Part shown: positions 31,011 through 39,581 of the stretch, piece by piece
Layout of the letters: each line of letters starts with the position of its first letter
How positions within the stretch are numbered: the stretch's first letter is position 1
DNA from: Desulfobulbus sp.
GTDB taxonomy: Bacteria > Desulfobacterota > Desulfobulbia > Desulfobulbales > Desulfobulbaceae
Length of the DNA stretch: 64,000 nt
Reading direction: 5' to 3'
NCBI GenBank assembly: GCA_003604995.1
Contig: QZJD01000069.1
Coordinates: 1-64,000 of the forward strand
The notes under the pieces: model-generated
The model's input: only the letters and a program-made list of their open reading frames with translations
What the model was told of the DNA's origin: nothing
Databases searched by the model: none
Position numbers and translations under genes: made by a program

Positions 31011-32597
31011 ATGATTATGAAACATTTATTTCTCACCTGGGTCGTGACCGCCTTCGTTCTCTCCACTTTCTCCTGCGCCGCTGCCGATGATCCTCCGAAC
31101 AACCGCCCCTTCCTGGAACCTGTCTACAAACTCCTCCTGACCTCGCACCGCCCCCCGACCGTGCCTCCCGGAGGGTCGCATGCCGACCTGCTTTACAGCG
31201 AATACCCGCAAAACTGTCTCGGCTGCCACACGGTGCAGGCCAATGAAATGTTCGGCTCAACCCATTATCAATGGCTGGGAAACGCGCCCGATATGGTGAA
31301 TGGCCCTGCAATTCTTCAGGGTAAGCTGACCAATGCCGTCAACAGTTACTGTATCAATATCGAAGGGAATTGGCCGGTATGCGGCTCCTGCCACGCCGGT
31401 CGCGGCAAGCGGCCCGACGATCCGGCGGCCGGCCTGGAGAACATCGACTGCCTGATCTGCCACAGTGAGGAATATGCCGCGGCCAGAATCCGCCTGCCGG
31501 ACGGCTCCCTGGGCGTAGAGAAGCCCCAGGACTCCATGGTCCGGAACATCCAGGCGCCGACCAGGGCCAACTGCTTGAAATGCCACGCCACGGCCGGGGG
31601 CGGCGACGGGGTGAAGCGAGGCGACCTCTCCCTGGCGACCATCGCCAACAGCGACCCCCATTTTGACGTGCACATGAACACTTCCGGCAGCGATCTCGCC
31701 TGCCAGTCCTGTCATGTCTTCATCGGCCACCGGGTCATCGGCAAGGGCTCGGATCTCCGGGCCACGGATGACCCGGGACGGGGTTCCGAGATCCAGTGCG
31801 TCAGCTGTCACGAAGGCAAGGATGGCGCAGGCGGCCATGACGATGCGACCATCGGCAGGCACGTAGCCCGGGTGGCCTGCCAGAGCTGCCACATCCCGAC
31901 CTATGCCAAAGTTGCAACGGAAACCCACCGCGACTGGCGCAGCCATGATGACGGCAGTCCGGCCGACGGGGTGAGCGGGCCGGGACATCCTTTCACCCGC
32001 AAGGAAGCCAACCTCGTCCCGGTCTACCGATTCTGGAACCGGCTGAGCGACAATTATCTTCTCGGCGATGATGCCGCCCGGACCTACGATGCGGCAAAAA
32101 ATACCTACCCGACCTCCCGGCCCCTCGGCGATAACCGGGACGGCAAGCTCTATCCCTTCAAGTACAAAACCGCCAGCCAGCCGAAAACCCTCGGCGACGA
32201 CCGGCTGATTGCCCTGGATACCTTTGAATTCCTGAAGGGGACCGGCAATGTCGAGACCGCCATCGAAAAAGGCCTGCAGAACATGGGGTATTCCGCCGCC
32301 GAGCCCTACGAATGGATCGAGACCGATACCTATCAGATGCTCAATCATGGGGTGGCGCCCTCTTCCGCGGCGCTCACCTGCGTGAGCTGTCACGACAATC
32401 CCGCCCGGATGGACCTGCAGGGAGAGCTGGGCTACGGGTTGAAAGGAAGCAGCGGCACGGTCTGCACCCAATGTCATGGCCAGAAGTCAGGCGCCGATTT
32501 TGTGAAAATACATGACAAGCATGTCCAGTCCAAAAGGTATGACTGCTCCTGGTGTCATACTTTTTCAAGGCCGGAACGCGGTTTGACCATGCCGTAG
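31011..32597 (+). CDS. 10-heme cytochrome c with octaheme-tetrathionate-reductase-like N-terminus
   Basis: A 528-aa exported cytochrome; a signal peptide (FLTWVVTAFVLSTFSCAAA) follows ATG 31011. Ten CxxCH motifs: CLGCH, CGSCH, CLICH, CLKCH, CQSCH, CVSCH, CQSCH, CVSCH, CTQCH and CSWCH. The first is followed by TVQANEMFGSTHYQW, a pattern like that of the octaheme tetrathionate reductase (OTR) family, in which the first heme region precedes a T-H-(Y/W)-x-W segment. A heme-poor stretch of about 150 residues separates the seventh and eighth motifs and could hold a substrate or partner site. A terminator follows. It could be a reductase using electrons from the upstream conduit, or a conduit component; catalysis is not established. 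Confidence 0.87.
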   Translation: MIMKHLFLTWVVTAFVLSTFSCAAADDPPNNRPFLEPVYKLLLTSHRPPTVPPGGSHADLLYSEYPQNCLGCHTVQANEMFGSTHYQWLGNAPDMVNGPAILQGKLTNAVNSYCINIEGNWPVCGSCHAGRGKRPDDPAAGLENIDCLICHSEEYAAARIRLPDGSLGVEKPQDSMVRNIQAPTRANCLKCHATAGGGDGVKRGDLSLATIANSDPHFDVHMNTSGSDLACQSCHVFIGHRVIGKGSDLRATDDPGRGSEIQCVSCHEGKDGAGGHDDATIGRHVARVACQSCHIPTYAKVATETHRDWRSHDDGSPADGVSGPGHPFTRKEANLVPVYRFWNRLSDNYLLGDDAARTYDAAKNTYPTSRPLGDNRDGKLYPFKYKTASQPKTLGDDRLIALDTFEFLKGTGNVETAIEKGLQNMGYSAAEPYEWIETDTYQMLNHGVAPSSAALTCVSCHDNPARMDLQGELGYGLKGSSGTVCTQCHGQKSGADFVKIHDKHVQSKRYDCSWCHTFSRPERGLTMP

Positions 32598-32624
32598 CAA
32601 CGCGTCGTTACGGCCTGCGCCAGC

Positions 32625-32651
32625 AAAGGGGGCTGACCGCCCCCTTTTTTT
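32625..32651 (+). terminator. Rho-independent terminator after the 10-heme cytochrome
   Basis: GGGGGC (32628-32633) pairs with GCCCCC (32639-32644) around TGACC, extended by AAA/TTT and followed by seven T residues. It lies 28 nt past the stop codon. Confidence 0.9.
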
Positions 32652-32708
32652 CTTCCTCCATCCGGATTGTTTCCCGGCGTCCTGGCCCTTCGCAAACCCC
32701 GGCCTTTC

Positions 32709-33835
32709 CTAAAATCGTTCAAACCCTTGCTCGCCCAGGTCCGCTCTGTCGAGGGCCGCCGCCCGGGCCGGGGCGGACGCGCCGTTGCCCGCCGAATTTC
32801 GTCCGCGGGCGCCCAGCCTCTCCCTCACCTGAAAGAACGCGCATATGCCCTGGAGCTGTTCAGCCTGTGAGGACAATTCCTCGGCTACCCCCGCATTCTG
32901 CTGGATGACCTGGTTCAGCTGCTGGATCGCACTGTTGATCTCATTGGCGCCGCCCTTCTGTTCCTTTGATGCGGCGGTAATCTCCTGGACCAGTTCGGCT
33001 GTCCTTTGAATATCCGGAACCAGTTTCGCAAGAAGTCCGCCCGCGCGCTCAGCGACCGCCACGCTGGAATTCGACAGATCCATGATCTCGCCGGCGGACA
33101 CCTGGCTCCGCTCGGCAAGCTTTCGCACCTCGGCCGCCACGACCGCAAAGCCCTTGCCGTGCTCGCCGGCCCGCGCCGCCTCGATGGCCGCGTTCAGCGC
33201 GAGCAGATTGGTCTGGCGGGCTATTTCCTCGATGACTGAAATCCTGGAAGCAATGTCCTTCATGGCACTGACCGTTTTCGCAACCGCTTCTCCGCTTTCC
33301 TCGGCATCCGCGGCGGATTTCAAGGCAATCTTTTCGGTCTGCTGGACATTTTCCGCATTCTGCCTGATCGTAGCACTCATCTCCTCCACCGACGAGGACG
33401 CCTGCTCGGCCGTTCCCTGGGAGGTCTGCTGGGCAGCCTCGGAAAGATGCTCGCTGCCTGCGGCGACGTTGTCCGCCGCATTCTTGACCCCGAGAATAAC
33501 TTCATTGAACTTCTCGATCATGGTTTTCATGGCCGCCATGAGCCGGCCGGCCTCATCGGCGCTCTCGATTTTGACCTCGACCGCGAGATCACCCCGGGCC
33601 AGCCTGTCCGCCGCGGCAATGCCCTGGTTCAAAGGCCGGGTGATGCTGCCGGCCAGAACCATGGCGAAGACCACGGAGCCGATGGCGGCTATGGCAAAGA
33701 GGAGGACCTGGAGGTTTCTCTTTTGCCGCAGACCCGATATCTCCTTGTCCTTGGTCTCGGTGGCAATTGCTCGGTATTTCGGACTGTCGCCAGGTTATTA
33801 TTTTGAATCTCGCTGAGGTCGGGCCGCGCCCACAA
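32709..33835 (-). pseudogene. 5'-truncated, frameshifted methyl-accepting chemotaxis protein remnant
   Basis: The intact part encodes one membrane helix ([18 protein letters not shown]), a HAMP domain ([19 protein letters not shown]) and a full signalling domain with the hairpin tip motif [27 protein letters not shown] (given in part) and a C-terminal coiled coil. The first transmembrane helix and the sensory domain are absent. Upstream of about 33770 the homologous-looking reading ([16 protein letters not shown]) continues in another frame, and adding one G there would rejoin the frames. All coding similarity stops at the terminator hairpin at 33844. No proper start codon or ribosome-binding site is present. 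I read this as deletion plus a 1-nt frameshift. A short cytoplasmic-domain product from an internal start remains possible. Confidence 0.7.
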
Positions 33836-33840
33836 ATAAC

Positions 33841-33872
33841 AAAAGGCCCTGCATGTTGCATGCAGGGCCTCT
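33841..33872 (-). terminator. Rho-independent terminator of the zraP-SHOCT transcript
   Basis: AGGCCCTGCATG (33844-33855) and CATGCAGGGCCT (33859-33870) form a perfect 12-bp stem with a TTG loop. On the minus strand TTTTGTTATT follows. It lies 31 nt past the SHOCT gene. Confidence 0.88.
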
Positions 33873-33900
33873 GCCATGGCCAGGAATGGTCCGAACGAAA

Positions 33901-34158
33901 CTACCGGTTCAGGATTTCGCGCATCCGCTGATACTCCTCAGCCGAGATCTCGCCGCGGGCATACCGGACCCGGAGGATTTCCAGGGAATCGTTGCTGTCC
34001 CGGTGCGCATGGTCGCGTCCAATAGAGGGGCGGGCGAGGCGGACCAGGACCATGCCAACAATAATAACCAGCAGCGCGGCAATAAGCAGGCCGAAGGGGC
34101 CGTGACCGAAAAACCAGCCGCCATGCGCAAAGGGAAGACCCGAGATACAGTATCCCAT
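33901..34158 (-). CDS. Small membrane protein with SHOCT domain
   Basis: An 85-aa protein with a glycine/histidine-rich N-terminus, one membrane helix (GLLIAALLVIIVGMVLVRL, about residues 23-41) and a C-terminal SHOCT motif (LEILRVRYARGEISAEEYQRM). SHOCT segments are short helices found at the ends of many small envelope proteins and are thought to mediate oligomerisation. It follows zraP by 38 nt and ends at a strong terminator, so the two form one unit. A role in envelope metal or stress response with ZraP is likely from context. Confidence 0.87.
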   Translation of the reverse strand: MGYCISGLPFAHGGWFFGHGPFGLLIAALLVIIVGMVLVRLARPSIGRDHAHRDSNDSLEILRVRYARGEISAEEYQRMREILNR

Positions 34159-34196
34159 TTTTTCCTCCGTATCAAAAATGATGAATTGTCAGCTGA

Positions 34197-34652
34197 TCAG
34201 CGGCAGGGGCCATTGCCGGGGCCGCAGCCCTGTCCGTAGCCGGGACCGTTGCCGCCGCGACAGCCGCCGCCGAAGCCACGCGGACCGTTACAGAGCTGGC
34301 CGCCGGTGCCGGGACCGCTGATATTAGCCTCCCGGGCGATCTCCGCCACCTTTTCCTGATTGTCGACGATGGTCGCGGTCAATTCGCGCACCCGCTTGGC
34401 ATCAGGCTCCTTGCCGGCCATCAGGGCGTCCAGTTCGGCGCGGTCCACCGCGATGGTCTTGCGCAGAGCCGCGGTGTCGTCCAGGAATTTCTTGTAGTCG
34501 GCATCATTGACATTCGCGCTGTAGCCGCCGCCCCAGCCGCGCATGCCGCAACCGCCGCCACCGGGACCATAACCCACCGCAAAGGCGCTGACCGCGGACA
34601 AGACCAGACCGATAATTGCCACACCAATCACTGTTTTCATTCCTTTGTTCAT
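34197..34652 (-). CDS. zraP: ZraP-like periplasmic zinc/stress-associated protein
   Basis: A 151-aa exported protein. ATG 34652 is chosen because GGAGG lies a few bases upstream and a signal peptide (TVIGVAIIGLVLSAVSAFA) follows. The helical core contains DADYKKFLDDTAALRKTI and AGKEPDAKRVRELTATI, as in the Spy/CpxP/ZraP heavy-metal-sensor family. It is flanked by Gly/Cys/Arg-rich ends with five cysteines in the C-terminal 40 residues, probably metal-binding. It is transcribed away from a ZraS/ZraR-like pair, as in E. coli, from a sigma-54-like promoter at 34703-34718. ZraP proteins are zinc-dependent chaperones that also damp ZraS signalling. Confidence 0.88.
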   Translation of the reverse strand: MNKGMKTVIGVAIIGLVLSAVSAFAVGYGPGGGGCGMRGWGGGYSANVNDADYKKFLDDTAALRKTIAVDRAELDALMAGKEPDAKRVRELTATIVDNQEKVAEIAREANISGPGTGGQLCNGPRGFGGGCRGGNGPGYGQGCGPGNGPCR

Positions 34653-34702
34653 GAGAACCTCCATTCAATTTTAAGGATAAGGGTTGCAGTTACCTCAAAC
34701 AT

Positions 34703-34718
34703 TACAAAATGTGTGCCA
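34703..34718 (-). promoter_or_regulatory. Sigma-54 (-24/-12) promoter for zraP
   Basis: On the minus strand the sequence is TGGCACACATTTTGTA, matching TGGCAC-N5-TTG with the correct GG to G spacing; the base after the -12 G is T where consensus has C. It lies 51 nt upstream of the zraP start. A sigma-54 activator gene (zraR) is adjacent. Confidence 0.65.
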
Positions 34719-34833
34719 GTTTTTGGAAAAATAACATAATTTGTTGAAATTACATAATTTCTATCTATGCCCCCCTGATGTTCTCTTGCCAGAAGGGCCT
34801 TTATTGTTTATAAATTGGACAATAGGAAAAATA

Positions 34834-34854
34834 AGTGTCCAAAATTTAGACACT
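34834..34854. promoter_or_regulatory. 21-bp dyad, candidate ZraR enhancer site
   Basis: AGTGTC (34834-34839) and GACACT (34849-34854) are perfect arms; the inner AAA/TTT also pairs, so nine of ten positions are symmetric. It lies about 115-135 bp upstream of the zraP -24 box, the usual distance for an NtrC-family activator, and 24 nt before the zraS start, where it could also affect zraSR expression. Confidence 0.55.
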
Positions 34855-34877
34855 CAATCCCTGTGAGAGCCTCCTGC

Positions 34878-36680
34878 ATGTCCTCTTCACCATCGGCCCA
34901 GCGAGGGCTGATCACCACCTGGATCATCATCGGCACCGGACTGATTCTGGTCGCGGCGATGAGTGTCCTGGCCATGGTCAACTACAACCGGGAAAAAGAG
35001 GTGATGGAGCAGGTGCTCCGGGAAAAAGGAGCGGCGCTGATCCGCTCCTTTGAAGCCGGCGCCAGGACAGGGATGATGGGGATGTTCGGCGGCGAGTCCC
35101 GGCTGCAGACCCTGCTCACCGAGACCGCGGCCCAGGAGGATATCCTCTATATCGCCCTGGTGGACAGAACCGGCCAGATCCTTGCCCACAACGAGCCGGA
35201 GACCATCGGCACGCACTTTGCCGACGCCGGGACAATGAAGACCCTGGCCGCGACTCCGCAAACCGGCTGGCGAATCATCGAGGAAGCAGGAAAGGCGGTT
35301 TCCTTCGAAGTCTACAAAGTCTTCCAGCCGCTGCGGCCCAGGCCTTCCTCACCCCGGCAGCACGACATGATGCACCGCCGCGGCGAGGGACGGGAAGGGG
35401 TCTGGTGCCAGCCGGGCTGGCTGGAAGGCCTGCCCGAGGAGCGCATTCTTGATCCCGATGATCGGCCGCTGATCTTCATCGGCATGGATCCGGGCCCCTA
35501 TGTGGACGCCATGGCCAAGGAGTTCCGGCAAACGCTCCTGACTTCCGGCCTGATCGTGCTTCTCGGCCTGGCCGGCGTGGTGTCGCTTTTCTGGGCGCAG
35601 AGCTCCCGCCGGTCGCGCAAGCTCCTCCAGGATACCCGTGCCTTTGCCGCGGAAATGGTGGCCAACCTGCCGGAAGGGATCATCGTGGCCGGACCGGATC
35701 GGAAGATCACCTTCCTCAACCCCATCGCCGCGGGCATGCTGGGCATAGGCGACCGGCAGACCGTGGGATTGGTAGTGGCGGCCCTCCTGCCTCCAGACCT
35801 GGCCGTCCTGTTTGATGATTGCGCAAAGCAGCGGCGAATCCTCTCCAAAGAGCTGACCCTTGCCGGTACGGATGGCCGGGAACGGAACCTGTCCGTCAAC
35901 TGCACCGGGATCACCACCGAAGACGGAGACACGGTGGGAACCATGCTCATTCTTCACGACCTCACCGAGATCAAACAGCTGCAGGCATCCCTGCAGAAGC
36001 AGGAAAAGCTGGCGGCCATCGGCAACCTTGCCGCGGGCGTGGCCCACGAGGTGCGTAACCCGCTCAGTTCGATCAAGGGCTATGCCACCTATTTCGCCTC
36101 CCTGTTCGAGGAGGGCAGCGAGCGAAAAAAGGCCGCCGAGGTGATGAGCGCCGAGGTGGAACGGCTGAACCGGGTCATCTCCGAACTGCTGGAGATCGCC
36201 CGCCCCTCGGACATCAAGCCCAAGGCCACCGACGTTTCCTTTCTCCTCGCCTCGTCCCTGCGTCTGGTCCAGCAGGAGGCGGAGAGCGCCGGGGTTAGCC
36301 TTAAAACCGACATCAGCGACGGGCTGCCGCCCTTTGCCCTGGATCCGGACCGCCTGAGCCAGGCCCTGCTCAATCTCTACATCAATGCCATCCAGGCCAT
36401 GCCCTCCGGCGGCCAGCTGGCGGTCAGCGCGGCGCAGAGCAGCGCCGGTCTCGAGATTACGGTGAGCGACAGCGGGGCGGGCATCCGCCCCGAGGAGGTC
36501 GACAAAATTTTCGACCCCTACTATACGACCAAGAATACGGGCACCGGCCTGGGCCTGGCCGTGGTACAGAAGGTGGTGGAGGCCCACGGCGGCGCCATTC
36601 AGGTGCGCAGCGAAACCGGCCGGGGCACCAGCTTCACCATCACCCTGCCCGGAAAGGAACCCGAGGAAAAACGGCCATGA
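34878..36680 (+). CDS. zraS: ZraS-like sensor histidine kinase
   Basis: A 600-aa membrane sensor. ATG 34878 starts ahead of the first helix (TTWIIIGTGLILVAAMSVLAM); an upstream TTG-started reading would cross the dyad and is disfavoured. A periplasmic sensor region of about 190 residues follows (RTGMMGMFGG, GQILAHNEPETIGTHF and a DMMHRR segment with possible metal ligands), then a second helix (LIVLLGLAGVVSLFW). A PAS domain (LPEGIIVAGPDRKITFLNP) follows, then HisKA with its histidine near residue 390 (GVAHEVRNPLSSIKG) and an HATPase domain (DSGAGI, GTGLGLAVVQKVVEAHGG). Its stop overlaps the start of zraR by 4 nt. Zinc or copper stress in the envelope is the likely signal, by analogy and from zraP. 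Confidence 0.88.
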   Translation: MSSSPSAQRGLITTWIIIGTGLILVAAMSVLAMVNYNREKEVMEQVLREKGAALIRSFEAGARTGMMGMFGGESRLQTLLTETAAQEDILYIALVDRTGQILAHNEPETIGTHFADAGTMKTLAATPQTGWRIIEEAGKAVSFEVYKVFQPLRPRPSSPRQHDMMHRRGEGREGVWCQPGWLEGLPEERILDPDDRPLIFIGMDPGPYVDAMAKEFRQTLLTSGLIVLLGLAGVVSLFWAQSSRRSRKLLQDTRAFAAEMVANLPEGIIVAGPDRKITFLNPIAAGMLGIGDRQTVGLVVAALLPPDLAVLFDDCAKQRRILSKELTLAGTDGRERNLSVNCTGITTEDGDTVGTMLILHDLTEIKQLQASLQKQEKLAAIGNLAAGVAHEVRNPLSSIKGYATYFASLFEEGSERKKAAEVMSAEVERLNRVISELLEIARPSDIKPKATDVSFLLASSLRLVQQEAESAGVSLKTDISDGLPPFALDPDRLSQALLNLYINAIQAMPSGGQLAVSAAQSSAGLEITVSDSGAGIRPEEVDKIFDPYYTTKNTGTGLGLAVVQKVVEAHGGAIQVRSETGRGTSFTITLPGKEPEEKRP

Positions 36681-38056
36681 GCGGCGCCCTGCTGGTGGTA
36701 GACGACGACCGGGCCCACCTGTCCATGCTGCGAACGGTCCTCGCCGGCTGGGGGTACCGGGTGACCGGGGTGGAGGACGGGGGCGAGGCGGTGGCCGCGG
36801 TCCGGGAACGGCCCTTTGACGGCGTGCTCATGGACGTGCGCATGGCCAAGGTGGGCGGCATCGAGGCCCTGCAGCGGATCAAGGCCTACAACCCGGCGAT
36901 CCCGGTGATCATCATGACCGCCTACTCATCGGTGGATACCGCGGTGGAGGCCATGAAGCGCGGGGCCTACGATTACCTGACCAAGCCGCTGAACTTCGAC
37001 GATCTGCGCTTCACCCTGGAACGGGCCCTGGAGCACATGGCCCTGGCCAGGGAAAACAAGTCCCTGCGGGAGCAGCTTGCCGGGGACGCGGTGCTGGGCG
37101 GAATCATCGGCGCAAGCAAGGTCATGCGCGACCTGCTCGATACCGTGGTTACCGTTGCCGTCACCGAGGCCACCGTGCTGATCACCGGTGAGAGCGGCAC
37201 CGGCAAGGAGCTGATCGCCCGGGCCATCCATGCCAACAGTGCCCGCCGGGAAGGCCCCCTGGTCACCGTCAACTGTGCCGCCCTGACCGACACCCTGCTG
37301 GAGTCCGAGCTGTTCGGCCACGAGAAGGGCGCCTTTACCGGCGCGGACCGCAAGCGCGACGGCCGCTTCATGCAGGCCCAGGACGGCAGCATCTTTCTCG
37401 ACGAGGTGGGCGAGATCCCCCTGGCCATGCAGGCCAAGCTCCTGCGCGCCATCCAGGAACGCGAAATCCAGCGGCTGGGCAGCGACTCCGTGCTCAAGGT
37501 GGACGTCCGGATCATCGCCGCCACCAACCGCGACCTCCTCGCCGACGTTCAGGCCGGCAGGTTCCGCGAGGACCTCTACTACCGGCTGAACGTGGTCAAC
37601 CTGCGGATGCCGGCCCTGCGCGAACGCAGCGAGGACATCCCCCTGCTGGCCCGCCATTTCCTGGAACGATTCGCCGCCAGGAACCGCAAGGAGGTCAAAG
37701 GGTTCACCCCGGCGGCCATGGATATCCTGGTCCGTTACCCCTGGCCGGGCAACGTCCGGGAGTTGGAAAACGCCTTGGAGCGGGCGGTGATCATGGCGGT
37801 GGGCGACTACCTGACCGAGCGAGAACTGCCGACCAATATCGTCGCCCTGGTACGCGGCGGCCGGGCGGCGGAAGCGCAGCCTTCCTCCATGGCCGGGCTG
37901 GCCCTGGAGGAGGTCGAAAAGGCGGCGATCAGCCAGACCCTCAAGGAAACCGGCTGGAACAAGAGTGAGGCGGCCAAGCTCCTGGGGATCACCCGTACCA
38001 CCCTCAACAGCAAGATCAAAAAATACGGGATACTCGAGAACGATCCGGCCCGATAA
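36677..38056 (+). CDS. zraR: ZraR-like sigma-54-dependent response regulator
   Basis: A 459-aa NtrC-family activator. The receiver domain has acidic pocket DDD at 9-11 and phospho-acceptor Asp53 (VLMDVRMAK). The AAA+ domain has Walker A GESGTGKE near residue 172, the sigma-54 contact loop GAFTGA near 218, and Walker B FLDEVGEIP. A Fis-type helix-turn-helix closes the protein (SEAAKLLGITRTTLNSKIKKYG). It is translationally coupled to zraS. Likely targets are the sigma-54 promoter of zraP and the dyad at 34834-34854. Confidence 0.92.
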   Translation: MSGALLVVDDDRAHLSMLRTVLAGWGYRVTGVEDGGEAVAAVRERPFDGVLMDVRMAKVGGIEALQRIKAYNPAIPVIIMTAYSSVDTAVEAMKRGAYDYLTKPLNFDDLRFTLERALEHMALARENKSLREQLAGDAVLGGIIGASKVMRDLLDTVVTVAVTEATVLITGESGTGKELIARAIHANSARREGPLVTVNCAALTDTLLESELFGHEKGAFTGADRKRDGRFMQAQDGSIFLDEVGEIPLAMQAKLLRAIQEREIQRLGSDSVLKVDVRIIAATNRDLLADVQAGRFREDLYYRLNVVNLRMPALRERSEDIPLLARHFLERFAARNRKEVKGFTPAAMDILVRYPWPGNVRELENALERAVIMAVGDYLTERELPTNIVALVRGGRAAEAQPSSMAGLALEEVEKAAISQTLKETGWNKSEAAKLLGITRTTLNSKIKKYGILENDPAR

Positions 38057-38097
38057 CGAAGTAAAAACAAAGCGGGGGGAGCCCGCAAGGAGGAACC

Positions 38098-39501
38098 ATG
38101 CATCCGCACATCTGTCGACCGATCATCTTGTGCTGCCTGCTGGTGCTGCTGGCCCACGGCCCGGCCGGCGCCCTGACCTATGCACCCGGCTTCAGTCTGG
38201 ACAAGATCCCTGACCCGCTGGCCGCGGTCAACCCGGAATATCCCCTCCTGGCCATGGCCCGGCCCTTGGCGGGAGTGCCCTTTTACGACCTCCGCTTCGG
38301 CACGGTCCTGACCAGGGCGACCCAGGCCACCAATCTGCGCCACGAGTACGCCCGCTTCGACCCGTTCAACGCCGACCGGTCGATGCTCATCCTCCACGAG
38401 ATCTTTAACGGCGATTTCGTGGTCTATCGCACCACCGGCTTCCCCTATGACGCGGCCGCCAACCGGGTCACCGCCCTCCATCCCCTGGAGGAGCCGCGCT
38501 GGGACCCGGTGGAGCCGAACACGGTCTGGGGCTTTGAGGGATTCCGCATTCTGAAAATGGACATGGCGACCGAGCAGTTCAGCACGGTCAAGGATTTCGC
38601 CGCCGACCCGGTCATCGGACCCCTGATCAGCTCGAACCCGCACCTGGGCCTGTACCGGATCACCACCTTGCAGGAAGGGGAATCCTCCACGGACAAGCGC
38701 TACTGGGCCCTCGCCCTCCAGGGTAGCGCCGACGGCGACCGGCTCCAGTACCTGTTCTGCTGGGACCGGGTGCTGAACCAGGTAGTGGGGGTGACCCCCC
38801 TGAGCGGCGAGGAGGCGGCCCTGGTCGACTGGGTGGGGATGTCGCCGCAGGGCAACTGGGTCCTGATCGGCGGCGACCTCGGCAGCGGCCGGACCGCCGG
38901 GCTGACCATCGCCAACCGTGAGCTGACCACCTTCCACAAGCTGGCCCCGGCCACCGCCCACGCGGACGTCGGTCTGGACAGCCAGGGCAAGGAGGTGGTG
39001 GTCATGCAGAACACGGCCACCGACTACATCGACCTGATCCCCCTCGCCCAGGACACCCTGCCGGTGATCAGCTTTGAGGGATATGCCGCCAGCACCATCG
39101 TCCCCCTGCTCCGCCTCTACTATGCCGGCGACGGCAACGGCTTCCAGGGCGGGGTGCACATCTCCTGCAACTGCGACGGCTGGTGCGTCGTCTCCACCTA
39201 TACCGCACCGGACCTGCCCGAACAGAACTGGCTGGACCGCACCATCGTCCTGACCCGCCTGGACCGGAACAGCCCGGCCGCCTGGTACCTGGCCAAGGTG
39301 TACAACACCAGCGGCTCCTACTGGGAGGAAACCCACGCCACCATGAGCAGCGACGGCAGCAAGGTGGTCTGGGCCTCCAACTGGGGACAGGATGTTGGGC
39401 TGGAACAGGTCTTTGTCATGCAGCTGGACATGCCGCCCCTGCCCGGGACGGGACCGGCACGGCGAGGCCTGCCCTGGAGCCTGCTCCTGCTGAAAGATTA
39501 G
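38098..39501 (+). CDS. Exported beta-propeller-like protein of unknown function with LPW-type C-terminal tail
   Basis: A 467-aa protein with a strong ribosome-binding site (AAGGAGGAACC) and signal peptide (RPIILCCLLVLLAHGPAGA). The mature part is beta-rich and reads like a WD40/TolB-type propeller, with repeated elements such as MSPQGNWVLIGGDL and MSSDGSKVVWASN. A GVHISCNCDGWCVVS segment holds three cysteines. The last 12 residues, RGLPWSLLLLKD, resemble in degenerate form the PFPWxLF tail of three proteins encoded at 44.5-49 kb. It lies 41 nt after zraR with no terminator, so it is probably in the zraSR operon. I cannot name the family. A role in envelope stress or surface assembly is suggested only by context. 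Confidence 0.8.
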   Translation: MHPHICRPIILCCLLVLLAHGPAGALTYAPGFSLDKIPDPLAAVNPEYPLLAMARPLAGVPFYDLRFGTVLTRATQATNLRHEYARFDPFNADRSMLILHEIFNGDFVVYRTTGFPYDAAANRVTALHPLEEPRWDPVEPNTVWGFEGFRILKMDMATEQFSTVKDFAADPVIGPLISSNPHLGLYRITTLQEGESSTDKRYWALALQGSADGDRLQYLFCWDRVLNQVVGVTPLSGEEAALVDWVGMSPQGNWVLIGGDLGSGRTAGLTIANRELTTFHKLAPATAHADVGLDSQGKEVVVMQNTATDYIDLIPLAQDTLPVISFEGYAASTIVPLLRLYYAGDGNGFQGGVHISCNCDGWCVVSTYTAPDLPEQNWLDRTIVLTRLDRNSPAAWYLAKVYNTSGSYWEETHATMSSDGSKVVWASNWGQDVGLEQVFVMQLDMPPLPGTGPARRGLPWSLLLLKD

Positions 39502-39581
39502 CGGAGATGCTGTCCACCAGGCATCAGCTCCGGACCTGGCCCTTCAGCGATCAGGAACAGAGCGCACCCCGGTTGAGCTCT

